From NCBI RefSeq assembly GCF_023534745.1, contig NZ_JAMHJQ010000001.1, forward strand, positions 380,110 through 444,109: a stretch of DNA of 64,000 nt, in the 5' to 3' direction. The translations under genes were made by a program, and so were the position numbers. This document shows, piece by piece, positions 24,586 through 32,371 of this stretch. The notes beneath the pieces were generated by a model. It was not told where the DNA came from and searched no databases. It saw only the letters and a program-made list of their open reading frames with translations. The DNA is from Streptomyces sp. 35G-GA-8 (GTDB lineage: Bacteria; Actinomycetota; Actinomycetes; Streptomycetales; Streptomycetaceae). Each line of letters begins with the position of its first letter. Within the stretch, counting starts at the first letter, position 1.

Positions 24586-26594
24586 CCGCGGAACTCCAGC
24601 CGTGGGATGTCGGTGCGGTCGATGCCGAAGGTCTGCGCGTACAGGGACAGTTCGGCCTCCAGCGCGCGGACCATCGTGTCGGCCCTGCGGAAGCCGTGGC
24701 CCTCGCCCTCGAAGGCGAGATACGCGTGCGGTACGCCACGTCCGGCCATCCGGTCCAGGAACCGTTCGCACTGCGCGGGCGGACAGATCACATCGTCGAG
24801 CCCCTGCAACAGCAGGAACGGCGCGCTGACGCGGTCGGCGTGGTGCAGCGGCGAGCGGTCCCGGTAGCGACCGGGCACCTCGGCGAGCGGGCCGACCAGC
24901 GATTCGAGGTACCGGGACTCGAAGTCATGGGTCTCGTCGGTGGCCCAGCCGAGCAGATCGAGGATCGGATAGCTGATGGTGCCGCAGGCGTAGACATCGG
25001 TGGAGGTGAGGGAGACGGCGGTGGTCCAGCCGCCCGCGCTGCCGCCGCGTACGGCGAGCCGGGACGGGTCGGCGGTGCCCTCGGCGGCGAGCGCGGAGGC
25101 GACGGCCGCGCAGTCCTCCACATCGACCACGCCCCACTGCTCGCGCAGCCGGTCGCGGTAGGCCCTGCCGTAGCCGGTGGAGCCGCCGTAGTTGACCTCG
25201 GCGACACCGATGCCGCGCGAGGTGAAGTAGGCGATCTCCAGATCGAGGACGAGCGGGGCGTGGCCGGTGGGCCCGCCGTGGGCCCACACCACATAGGGCG
25301 GTAGTTCCTCGTGGGGCGCGCTGTGGTCGGGACTGTGCGGCGGATAGATATGGGCGTGGATCTCGCGGTTGTCGGGACCGGAGAAGGTACGGATCCGGGG
25401 CTCCGGGTAGTAGGCGGGGTCCACCGGGTCCCGGTGCGCCGCGCCGATCACCCGGGCGTGCCCCGTGCCGGTGTCCAGCTCCACGATCTCGTACGCGCTG
25501 CGCGGACTGGCCGCGACGCCGATCACCCGGTCGCCCTGGACGGCGAGGGTGGCGGCCCACTCGGTCCATGGTCCGGCGGCGTCCACCACCTCGCCGGTCG
25601 CGGGGTCGAGTACGCCGAGCGTGGTGGAGCCCTTGCCGTGGATGACGGCGATCAGCCCGTTCTCCATGGGGTGGAACCACTGGAGGCCGATCTTCCAGAG
25701 CGGTCCGCCGAACTCCTCGCCGCGGCCGGGGCAGAGGCCGGTGCTCGGGACGACGCCCGGCGCTCCGGCCGGCCCCAGGTTCTCCGGGCGAACGCGCTGT
25801 ATCTCCCACCAGCCGCCGATGTCGGAGACGAAGAGCAGCGAGCCGTCCGGCGCCCAGTCGACCTGCGCGACCGATTCGTCGGTGTCCCCGACGACCGCCC
25901 TGACGCCGGTGAAGGGGCCGCTCTCCGGCACCTCGCCGAGCATCACCACCGTGCCGTCCCAGGGCATCCGCGGGTGGTCCCAGGCGATCCAGGCGGCCCG
26001 GCGTCCGTCGGGCGAGAGCCGGGGCCCGGTGACGAAGCGGTGCCGGTCGTCGGTGAGCTCCCGTACGGCCGTACGGTCCTCGGCGGCCGAGCCGTCGAGC
26101 GGGACGGCCGCGATCACCCGTCGTACGTCGGTGGGCGCCTCGCCGGTGAACTCCTCCAGCACACACCAGACCTCACCGCGGTCGAGGAGAAGCCGCGGAT
26201 CGGCCCAGCGCAGTCCGCCGCCGGTCGCGGACACCGGCGTGAGCGGCCGGGGCGCACCGCCGCCGTCCGGCTCGTACGCGTACAGCCGCTGGTCCGGGAA
26301 GTGGACGAAGACGATGAGCGGGCCGCCGTCGGGGCGGGTGGCACCGGCCCAGGGCACCCCGCCGTACTCGATGACCCGGCTGCGGACGTTCCACGGGGCC
26401 GGCAGCGGCGACTCCTCGGTGCCGTCGGCCCGCCGCCGTACGAGCGCGCGCCGGCCGGCCTCGGCGGGACGCGGCTCCGTCCACCACACCTCGTCGCCGA
26501 CCACCCCCACATACTCGGGGCGGCCGTCGTGCGAGGCGGCCAGCGCCGCGTCGATCGGTGACGGCCACGTTCCGTAGGCCCCCATGGACAGCAT
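24582..26594 (-). CDS. Prolyl-oligopeptidase-family serine peptidase (S9)
   Basis: Predicted 670-residue cytoplasmic peptidase. The N-terminal ~400 residues are a beta-propeller-like region (repeated strands such as GEVWCVLEEF, SLLFVSDIGGWWEIQRV, GVLDPATGEVVDAAGPW). The C-terminal alpha/beta hydrolase domain has AHGGPTGHAP, GVAEVNYGGSTGYGRAYRDRL, the nucleophile elbow GGSAGGWT (Ser ~519), LQGLDDVICP (Asp ~599) and FEGEGHGFRR (His ~632). It resembles acylaminoacyl/dipeptidyl peptidases. ATG 26594 has AGGAG 8 nt upstream. It begins 11 nt after the M20 peptidase gene and overlaps the S66 gene, so it belongs to one peptidase operon. Confidence 0.9.
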   Translation of the reverse strand: MLSMGAYGTWPSPIDAALAASHDGRPEYVGVVGDEVWWTEPRPAEAGRRALVRRRADGTEESPLPAPWNVRSRVIEYGGVPWAGATRPDGGPLIVFVHFPDQRLYAYEPDGGGAPRPLTPVSATGGGLRWADPRLLLDRGEVWCVLEEFTGEAPTDVRRVIAAVPLDGSAAEDRTAVRELTDDRHRFVTGPRLSPDGRRAAWIAWDHPRMPWDGTVVMLGEVPESGPFTGVRAVVGDTDESVAQVDWAPDGSLLFVSDIGGWWEIQRVRPENLGPAGAPGVVPSTGLCPGRGEEFGGPLWKIGLQWFHPMENGLIAVIHGKGSTTLGVLDPATGEVVDAAGPWTEWAATLAVQGDRVIGVAASPRSAYEIVELDTGTGHARVIGAAHRDPVDPAYYPEPRIRTFSGPDNREIHAHIYPPHSPDHSAPHEELPPYVVWAHGGPTGHAPLVLDLEIAYFTSRGIGVAEVNYGGSTGYGRAYRDRLREQWGVVDVEDCAAVASALAAEGTADPSRLAVRGGSAGGWTTAVSLTSTDVYACGTISYPILDLLGWATDETHDFESRYLESLVGPLAEVPGRYRDRSPLHHADRVSAPFLLLQGLDDVICPPAQCERFLDRMAGRGVPHAYLAFEGEGHGFRRADTMVRALEAELSLYAQTFGIDRTDIPRLEFRG

Positions 26595-26605
26595 GGGTCA
26601 CGCTC

Positions 26606-27973
26606 CTAAGCGGACTTCAGATAGTGGTCGAGGACACGGACGCCGAAGTGCAGCGCCGAGACGGGCACTCGCTCGTCCACGCCGTGGAAGAGCGCCTGGT
26701 AGTCGAAGCCGCGGGGCAGCTTGAGCGGCGAGAAGCCGTAGCCGGTGATGCCGAGCCGGGAGAACTGCTTGGCGTCGGTCCCGCCCGACATGCAGTACGG
26801 CACCACATGCCCGGCCGGGTCGAAGCGCTCGACGGCGGCGCGCAGCTTGGCGAATGTCGGCGAGTCGACCGGCGACTGGAGGGCCACCTCCCGGTGGTGG
26901 AACTCCCATTCCACGTCCGGTCCTGTGAGCTGGTCCAGGGTGGTACGGAACTCCTCCTCGCCGCCGGGCACCATGCGCCCGTCGACATAGGCGACGGCGT
27001 GCCCCGGGATCACATTGACCTTGTAACCGGCTTCCAGGACGGTCGGGTTGGCGCTGTTCCTTATGGTCGCCTCGACCAGCGCGGCGGCCGGGCCGAGCTT
27101 GCCGATCAGCCCGTCCGTGTCGAAGTCCTCGGCGTAGGGATCCGCGTCGATGCCGTGGAGCGCGGCGAGTTCGGCGAGGGCGGCCCGTACCGTCGGGGTG
27201 AGCCTGACCGGCCAGGGGTGGTCGCCGATCCTGGCGATGGCGGCGGCGAGCCTGCTGACCGCGTTGGAGCGGTTCACCTTGGAGCCGTGCCCGGCCCTGC
27301 CGTGGGCGGTGAGCTTCAGCCAGCCGGTGCCGCGTTCTCCGGCGGCGATCGGGTAGAGCGCCATGCCGTGCCCGGCGTGGAAGGTGAAGGCCCCGGATTC
27401 GCTGATGCCCTCCGTACACCCCTCGAACAGCTCCGGGTGCTGGTCGGCGAGGAATCCGGAGCCGTCCTCGGCGCTGGCCTCCTCGTCGGCGGTGTAGGCG
27501 AGCACGATGTCCCGGCGTGGCCGGATCCCGTGCCTGGCCCAGGCGCGGACGACCGACAGCACCATCGCGTCCATGTTCTTCATGTCGACCGCGCCGCGCC
27601 CCCACACCACGCCGTCGCGGACCTCGCCGGAGAAGGGGTGCACGGTCCAGTCGGCGGGCTCGGCGGGCACCACGTCCAGATGGCCATGGACGAGGAGCGC
27701 GTCGGCCGAGGGGTCGGTGCCCTCGATCCTGGCCACCACATTGGTGCGCCCGGGGGTCCGCTCCAGCAGCGTGGGTTCGATCCCCGCGTCGGCGAGCCGT
27801 TCCGCGACATATTCGGCCGCCGGACGCTCGCGGCAGTCGCCGCCTCCCCGGTTGGTGGTGTCGATACGGATGAGGTCCGAGGTGAACGTGACGACCTCGT
27901 CGAGCGCGACAGCGTCAGGGGCACCACCGGTGTCGATGGGGGTCTTATCAGCCATGGGTGTCATATCAGCCAT
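26606..27973 (-). CDS. M20-family metallopeptidase (dipeptidase/deacylase type)
   Basis: Predicted 455-residue zinc hydrolase of the M20/M25/M40 family. Metal and catalytic residues are in place: LLVHGHLDVVP (His, Asp), WGRGAVDMKNM (bridging Asp), AYTADEEAS (catalytic Glu and ligand), ISESG and the late ligand His in QALFHGVDE. The lid dimerisation domain contains LKLTAHGRAGHGS. The start ATG (27973) has GGAGGAG just upstream; the first residues repeat (MADMTPMADK), giving several nearby ATGs. It overlaps the end of the M55 gene by 8 nt and is 11 nt from the S9 gene. It may hydrolyse dipeptides or N-acyl amino acids released by its operon partners. Confidence 0.9.
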   Translation of the reverse strand: MADMTPMADKTPIDTGGAPDAVALDEVVTFTSDLIRIDTTNRGGGDCRERPAAEYVAERLADAGIEPTLLERTPGRTNVVARIEGTDPSADALLVHGHLDVVPAEPADWTVHPFSGEVRDGVVWGRGAVDMKNMDAMVLSVVRAWARHGIRPRRDIVLAYTADEEASAEDGSGFLADQHPELFEGCTEGISESGAFTFHAGHGMALYPIAAGERGTGWLKLTAHGRAGHGSKVNRSNAVSRLAAAIARIGDHPWPVRLTPTVRAALAELAALHGIDADPYAEDFDTDGLIGKLGPAAALVEATIRNSANPTVLEAGYKVNVIPGHAVAYVDGRMVPGGEEEFRTTLDQLTGPDVEWEFHHREVALQSPVDSPTFAKLRAAVERFDPAGHVVPYCMSGGTDAKQFSRLGITGYGFSPLKLPRGFDYQALFHGVDERVPVSALHFGVRVLDHYLKSA

Positions 27974-28799
27974 ACTGCTCCTCCACGGCGGCCGAGACGA
28001 TCGTGGTGACCGCTTTGAAGGTACGAATGGCCTCATACATCGTCCCGCTGGTGTACGCGGCCTTGCGCTCCCCGCTGGGAGCCACGCCCGGTACGACCGT
28101 GGCGACGTCGGAGAGATGGGCGGCGTCGAACTCCATCTCGACGGTGAACGGACCGCCGGTGGCCGGTTCGTGTCGTCCGGCGAGGGCCGTGGCCGCCTTG
28201 GCGGCGGCGCGGATGTCCGCGGCGGTACGGGCCGGCGTCCGGCAGACGGCCGCGTACCGCGAGACGTGGTCCTTGACGGCGACCTTGCGGGCGTCCGGCG
28301 CGTAGCCCTCCGCGTCCACGCAGGTCAGATCGTCGCCGGTGACCAGCACCACGGGGACCCCGTACTCCGCGACCACATGCGCGTTGAGCAGCCCCTCACT
28401 GGCCCGGGTGCCGTTCAGCCATACGCCGGTGAGGGAGTTGGCGAGATAGGTGTGCGCGAGCACTCCCTCCGTACCCGCACCCGTGTGATAGCCGACGAAG
28501 GCGATGCCGTCGACGTCTCCGTGCTGGACGCCCTCGACCATGGAGAGCGACTTATGACGGCCGGTCAGCATCTGGGCACGGTCGTCGAGCCGTTCGAGCA
28601 GCAGATTGCGCATGCTCCAGTGCGCCTCGTTGATCAGCACCTCGTCCGCGCCGCCGTCGAGGAAGCCGAGCACGGCGGCGTTGACATCGGAGGTGAACAG
28701 GGAGCGGCAGCGTTCCCACTGCGGCGTGCCGGGCAGCACATCGCCCGGCCAGGTCACCCCAGTGGCGCCCTCCATATCGGCGCTGATCAGGATCTTCAC
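27966..28799 (-). CDS. M55-family D-aminopeptidase (DppA-like)
   Basis: Predicted 277-residue metallo-aminopeptidase of family M55, whose characterised member DppA of Bacillus is a decameric zinc enzyme releasing N-terminal D-amino acids such as D-Ala. Seen here: the ligand motif ISADMEGATGV (Asp8, Glu10), SDVNAAVLGFLDGGADEVLINEAHWSMRNLL with Glu/His, VGYHTGAGTEGVLAHTY and NAHVVAEYGVPVVLVTGDD. GTG at 28799 has GGAG 5 nt upstream; the longer open frame upstream belongs to shadows of the methyltransferase gene. It is first of the four-peptidase operon, and a perfect palindrome lies in the 110-nt gap ahead. D-amino acid specificity points to peptidoglycan stem peptides as the pathway substrate (inference). 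Confidence 0.85.
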   Translation of the reverse strand: MKILISADMEGATGVTWPGDVLPGTPQWERCRSLFTSDVNAAVLGFLDGGADEVLINEAHWSMRNLLLERLDDRAQMLTGRHKSLSMVEGVQHGDVDGIAFVGYHTGAGTEGVLAHTYLANSLTGVWLNGTRASEGLLNAHVVAEYGVPVVLVTGDDLTCVDAEGYAPDARKVAVKDHVSRYAAVCRTPARTAADIRAAAKAATALAGRHEPATGGPFTVEMEFDAAHLSDVATVVPGVAPSGERKAAYTSGTMYEAIRTFKAVTTIVSAAVEEQYG

Positions 28800-28850
28800 C
28801 GGTACTCCGTTCTCCCTGGTGCGAGATGGCCGTCGGCGGGACATTACACC

Positions 28851-28862
28851 TGTCGTACGACA
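28851..28862. promoter_or_regulatory. Perfect 12-bp palindrome upstream of the peptidase operon
   Basis: TGTCGTACGACA at 28851-28862, 52 nt upstream of the M55 gene start. On the minus strand TAATGT (a -10-like hexamer) follows within 10 nt, so a bound regulator could block this promoter. No regulator gene is adjacent. Confidence 0.5.
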
Positions 28863-28909
28863 TGCGATCTTCTCCCCGGCGGGAATCGGGGCCCAGCACG
28901 CGTCGCGGT

Positions 28910-29629
28910 TCATTCGCGGGCGAGGACGTACCACCGGGACGGCAGCTCGATACGGGTGCCGTCCCGCAGCTGTTCCGTCTGGACCAGCGCGGTGTCCCCG
29001 TCCGCCAGGATCCGCAGCCCCGCCGCGCGCAGCACCTCGGGCACTTCCTCGTCCCCGGCGCCGGCCGGCTTGAGCCCATGATCGAAGACCCGCCGCAGCT
29101 TGGGGGGCGGGCCTCCCGGCTCCGCCGCGGCCCGCTGGAGGACCTCCTTGGAGGCGCTGGTCAGTTCGACGACGAACGCCCGGCCGCGCTCCCCCAGCAG
29201 CTCCGCCACCGCGGCCGCCACCGCAGGCCGGTCCTGGGGCTCGCTCTGGTGGATGACCGCGCGCATATAGACATTGGTGTCGCCCGTACGCTCCCGGAGC
29301 GCGCGCACCGCGTCGAGGTCCACCAGATCGATCTGCTCGAACTCCGCGGTCCCCGCCGTGTCGGCGCCCCGCGCGTGCTCGATCGCCGCGTGCGAGAGAT
29401 CCACCCCGATCGCCCGCGCGAAGCGGGTGGCCAGATAGCGCGTCTGGGTGCCGTTGCCACAGCCGAGGTCGACCACGGGCAGGGTGGCGTCGGCGTACGG
29501 CAGCAGCAGTTCGCTGTCCGGTACGGAGGTGAACGACGGGTCGGAGTCCCAGATCGCCTCGCCCGGCGTGTCGGAGGTCGCCGCCCAGAATCCTTCCCAT
29601 GACTCGCGGTATCGCCGCGACACATCCAT
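28910..29629 (-). CDS. SAM-dependent methyltransferase
   Basis: Predicted 239-residue class I methyltransferase. SAM-binding motifs: LPVVDLGCGNGTQTRYLA (motif I, ~49-66), AIGVDLSHAAIEHARG, FEQIDLVDLDAVRALRE and VYMRAVIHQSEPQDRPAVAAAVAELLGERG. The C-terminal part KLRRVFDHGLKPAGAGDEEVPEVLRAAG is typical of small-molecule methyltransferases. ATG 29629 follows GGGAG with 8-nt spacing. It lies upstream of the peptidase operon, but a 110-nt gap with its own palindrome separates them, so it may be a separate unit. The substrate is unknown. Confidence 0.8.
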   Translation of the reverse strand: MDVSRRYRESWEGFWAATSDTPGEAIWDSDPSFTSVPDSELLLPYADATLPVVDLGCGNGTQTRYLATRFARAIGVDLSHAAIEHARGADTAGTAEFEQIDLVDLDAVRALRERTGDTNVYMRAVIHQSEPQDRPAVAAAVAELLGERGRAFVVELTSASKEVLQRAAAEPGGPPPKLRRVFDHGLKPAGAGDEEVPEVLRAAGLRILADGDTALVQTEQLRDGTRIELPSRWYVLARE

Positions 29630-29728
29630 GTACGGTCTCCCCTGCTGCGGCCCGCCGGAGGCGGGCGGTGGAAGATCCGGACTACCGTCCCCGCGGGTCG
29701 GCGCGGAAGAGGGCGGACGCTTCTTTCC

Positions 29729-29779
29729 GCTTCCGTTCGACTCTTTCAGCTTCCGTTCGACTTTCAGCTTCCGTTCGAC
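29729..29779 (-). repeat. Triplicated 13-bp repeat at the 3' end of the phosphatase gene
   Basis: GCTTCCGTTCGAC occurs at 29729-29741, 29749-29761 and 29767-29779. The copy at 29767 contains the end of the phosphatase gene (codons for S-N-G-S and stop, read on the minus strand); the next copy downstream repeats S-N-G-S-stop in the same frame. It looks like a recent slippage or tandem duplication across the stop codon. Confidence 0.7.
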
Positions 29780-32235
29780 CGCGCCCGTACCTTTCGCGCG
29801 AGAGCCTGCTCGAACCAGACCGTCTTGCCGCGCGCCGAGCTGCTGGTGCCCCATTCCCGGGCCAGCGTGCTCACCACGCGCAGCCCGCGCCCGAACTCGT
29901 CGTCCCGGCCCGCGTCGAGCAGGGCGGCGGGGGCCGGCTCGTCGTCGATGACCTCGCACAGCAGCGCGTCCGTACGGACCAGCCGCAGCCCGACCCGCCG
30001 GGTCCGCGCGTGCTTCACGGCGTTGGTGACCAGTTCGCTGACCATCAGCTGGGCCGTCTCCACCGCGGCCGGCAGCTCCCAGTCGAGCAGCTTCCCCCGC
30101 ACCAGCCGTCTGGCCCTGGCCACCTCGCGCGGGTCCAGGGCGAGGCGGAACTCCGCGACGTCCCCGTCCGGGATGCCGTTCAGCCTGGCCATCAGGAGCG
30201 CCACATCGTCCTTGCGCCCCTCGTGGGTGTTGAGCGCGCGAATGATGGTGTCGCAGGCTTCGTCCATCGAGGCGGCGGGGTGCGCGGCCGAGGCGCAGAG
30301 CGCGGCCAGGCCGTCCCCGATGTCCACCCCGCGCACCTCGACGAGACCGTCGGTGCAGAGCACCAGCCGGTCACCGGGCCTCACTTCGACGGTCGCGGTC
30401 TCGAAGGCCACTCCGCCCACCCCTATGGGGGCGCCGGTCGGCAGGTCGAGTACTTCGGCCCTGCCGTCCGCCGCGCGTACGAGCACGGGCGGGATATGCC
30501 CGGCGTTGGCGATCTGGAGCTCGGACCTGATCGGGTCGTACACCGCGTACAGACAGGTCGCCAGATACAGCTCGCCGAGCCGCTGCGCCAGGTCGTCCAG
30601 ATTGCGGAGCAGTTGGGCGGGCGGCAGCTCCATGGTCGCCATGGTCTGTACGGCGGTGCGCAACTGACCCATCATCGCGGCCGAGTTGAGCCCGTGGCCC
30701 ATCACATCACCGACGACCAGGGCGGTGCGCGAGCCGGGCAGTTTGACGGCGTCGAACCAGTCACCGCCGATCCGGCCGAGCCGGGTGCCCGGCAGATAGC
30801 GGGTGGCGATGTCGCACCCCGCCATATGCGGCGGGACCCGCGGCAGCATGCTGTCCTGAAGGGTCTCGGCGACATTCTCCTGGTACGTGTACATCCGGGC
30901 GTTGTCGAGTACGAGCCCGGCGCGGGCGGCGAGTTCGGCACCGGTCGTCCGGTCCATGCCGTCGAACGGCTGCCGGTCGGGCCGTCGCATCAGCACCATG
31001 AAGCCGAGCACCACATCACGCGCCTTCAGCGGGACGAGCAGCATCGACCGGTGGTTGATGAGGGGGCGCAGATCGCGCTTCTCGAACTCGCCCGAGATCC
31101 GGTCGCCCGCCTCCTCGCTGAGCCGCGGGATGAGCACCGGCTCGCCGGTGACCATGCACTGGAAGAACGGTGTGTGTTCGGGGAAGGCTATGGCCTCGCC
31201 GACGGGCACCGTGTCGTCCCAGCGGCCCGGTTCGTCGTTGTGTTCGACCCAGACCCGGTGCCAGACGGTGGTCACATCGGGCGGCCCTTCGGGGAACCCC
31301 TCCCCGGCGAGTACGGCGGCGCGCAGATGCGTACCCGCGAAGTCGGCGAAGCGGGGCACGGCCGCGCTGGTGACCTCGCGGATGGTACGGGCCAGATCGA
31401 AGGACGAGCCGATCCGGCCGCTGGCCTCGTTCAGGAACTCCAACCGCTCGCGCACCGCCGCGTATTCGAGGTCCAGCTCGGGTCGGGGCGCGGCCCGCCG
31501 CCGGGGATCCCCGTCCCCGTCCACCGGCTCCGTCACACCGCCGCGGCCCTCCGGCCGCCTCGGCACACCCCAGTCGGGGGTGACGGGCACCCGGTCGTGA
31601 TGGCTGAACTCCAGGGCCGGATAGCCGAGTTCGAGGACCTGCGCGACGATGCGATTGGATTCGGCCGGGCCCATGTTCGGCAGGATGTCCGGCAGCCGCC
31701 TGGCCAGCGCCTCGGCGTCGGGCAGCTCGGCGTGCAGGGCGAAGGCCGGGGAGATCCGCCGGGTGTCGGCCCGGCCGTCCACGCCGTCCCGCTTGAACTG
31801 GGCCGTATCCGCGGCGAGTACGAGATGACGCCCTGGCTCCGGGCCGATCAGCGGATACGCCCACCACACCACGTCGAGCCGGTCGCGTCCGCACTCCGAG
31901 AGCGTCGCGCGCCCCGCGGTCGCGTAGGAGCCGCGGCCGTGCAGCTCCGGTCCGCCCTCGGTGTCGAGGCCGACGTCCGGGTCGAGACCGATGCCGGTGT
32001 CGTCCACGCCGTGCGCCACGCCGCGTTCCGCCGCGGCGAGGGCACCGGCGACCGGCATCAGATCGGTGGCCGGCTGACCGACCGCCTCGTCCTTCGAATG
32101 GCCGAAAAGTCTCCGTGCGCCGGTCGACCAGTGTGAGACCAGGCCGTCCCCGTCCACGACGACCACAGCGAGCGGAATCCGGCCGTCCGCGACGGGCCGC
32201 TGCCGCGACGGTCCCGGCGGAACACCACTGTCCAT
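29764..32235 (-). CDS. PAS-GAF-PP2C (SpoIIE) phosphatase with C-terminal HATPase domain
   Basis: Predicted 823-residue signalling protein. Order of domains: a PAS-like sensor (LAVVVVDGDGLVSHWSTGARRLFGHSKDEAVGQPATDLMP, ~20-65), a long linker, a GAF domain (~280-445; REVTSAAVPRFADFAGTHL, RSMLLVPLKARDVVLGFMVLMR), a SpoIIE/PP2C phosphatase domain (~460-680; ATRYLPGTRLGRIGGDWFDAVKLPG, VVGDVMGHGLNSAAMMGQLR, LCTDGLVEVRG, KDDVALLMARL) with its metal-binding aspartates, and a RsbW-like HATPase domain (~690-815; AQLMVSELVTNAVKHA, DDEFGRGLRVVSTLA). Such proteins act in partner-switching control of sigma factors, combining anti-sigma-kinase-like and phosphatase modules. No sigma or anti-anti-sigma gene is adjacent. 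ATG 32235; AAGGAG 11 nt upstream. Confidence 0.9.
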   Translation of the reverse strand: MDSGVPPGPSRQRPVADGRIPLAVVVVDGDGLVSHWSTGARRLFGHSKDEAVGQPATDLMPVAGALAAAERGVAHGVDDTGIGLDPDVGLDTEGGPELHGRGSYATAGRATLSECGRDRLDVVWWAYPLIGPEPGRHLVLAADTAQFKRDGVDGRADTRRISPAFALHAELPDAEALARRLPDILPNMGPAESNRIVAQVLELGYPALEFSHHDRVPVTPDWGVPRRPEGRGGVTEPVDGDGDPRRRAAPRPELDLEYAAVRERLEFLNEASGRIGSSFDLARTIREVTSAAVPRFADFAGTHLRAAVLAGEGFPEGPPDVTTVWHRVWVEHNDEPGRWDDTVPVGEAIAFPEHTPFFQCMVTGEPVLIPRLSEEAGDRISGEFEKRDLRPLINHRSMLLVPLKARDVVLGFMVLMRRPDRQPFDGMDRTTGAELAARAGLVLDNARMYTYQENVAETLQDSMLPRVPPHMAGCDIATRYLPGTRLGRIGGDWFDAVKLPGSRTALVVGDVMGHGLNSAAMMGQLRTAVQTMATMELPPAQLLRNLDDLAQRLGELYLATCLYAVYDPIRSELQIANAGHIPPVLVRAADGRAEVLDLPTGAPIGVGGVAFETATVEVRPGDRLVLCTDGLVEVRGVDIGDGLAALCASAAHPAASMDEACDTIIRALNTHEGRKDDVALLMARLNGIPDGDVAEFRLALDPREVARARRLVRGKLLDWELPAAVETAQLMVSELVTNAVKHARTRRVGLRLVRTDALLCEVIDDEPAPAALLDAGRDDEFGRGLRVVSTLAREWGTSSSARGKTVWFEQALARKVRARSNGS

Positions 32236-32371
32236 GGGTGGGAGGCTCCTTCCCTGCCGCCAGGATCCGCGGCTCCGCCCTCCACGGTACGGCCCTGCGC
32301 GGGGGATGCGCCGGGCAATGAACTAATCAGTAGTGCGCCCGCGCACAACCCCCCTATTGACTGAAATTCAG

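Noticed and set aside
29599-32136. An 845-codon plus-strand open frame
   Set aside because: Antisense shadow of the PAS-GAF-PP2C-HATPase gene; no domain pattern of its own.
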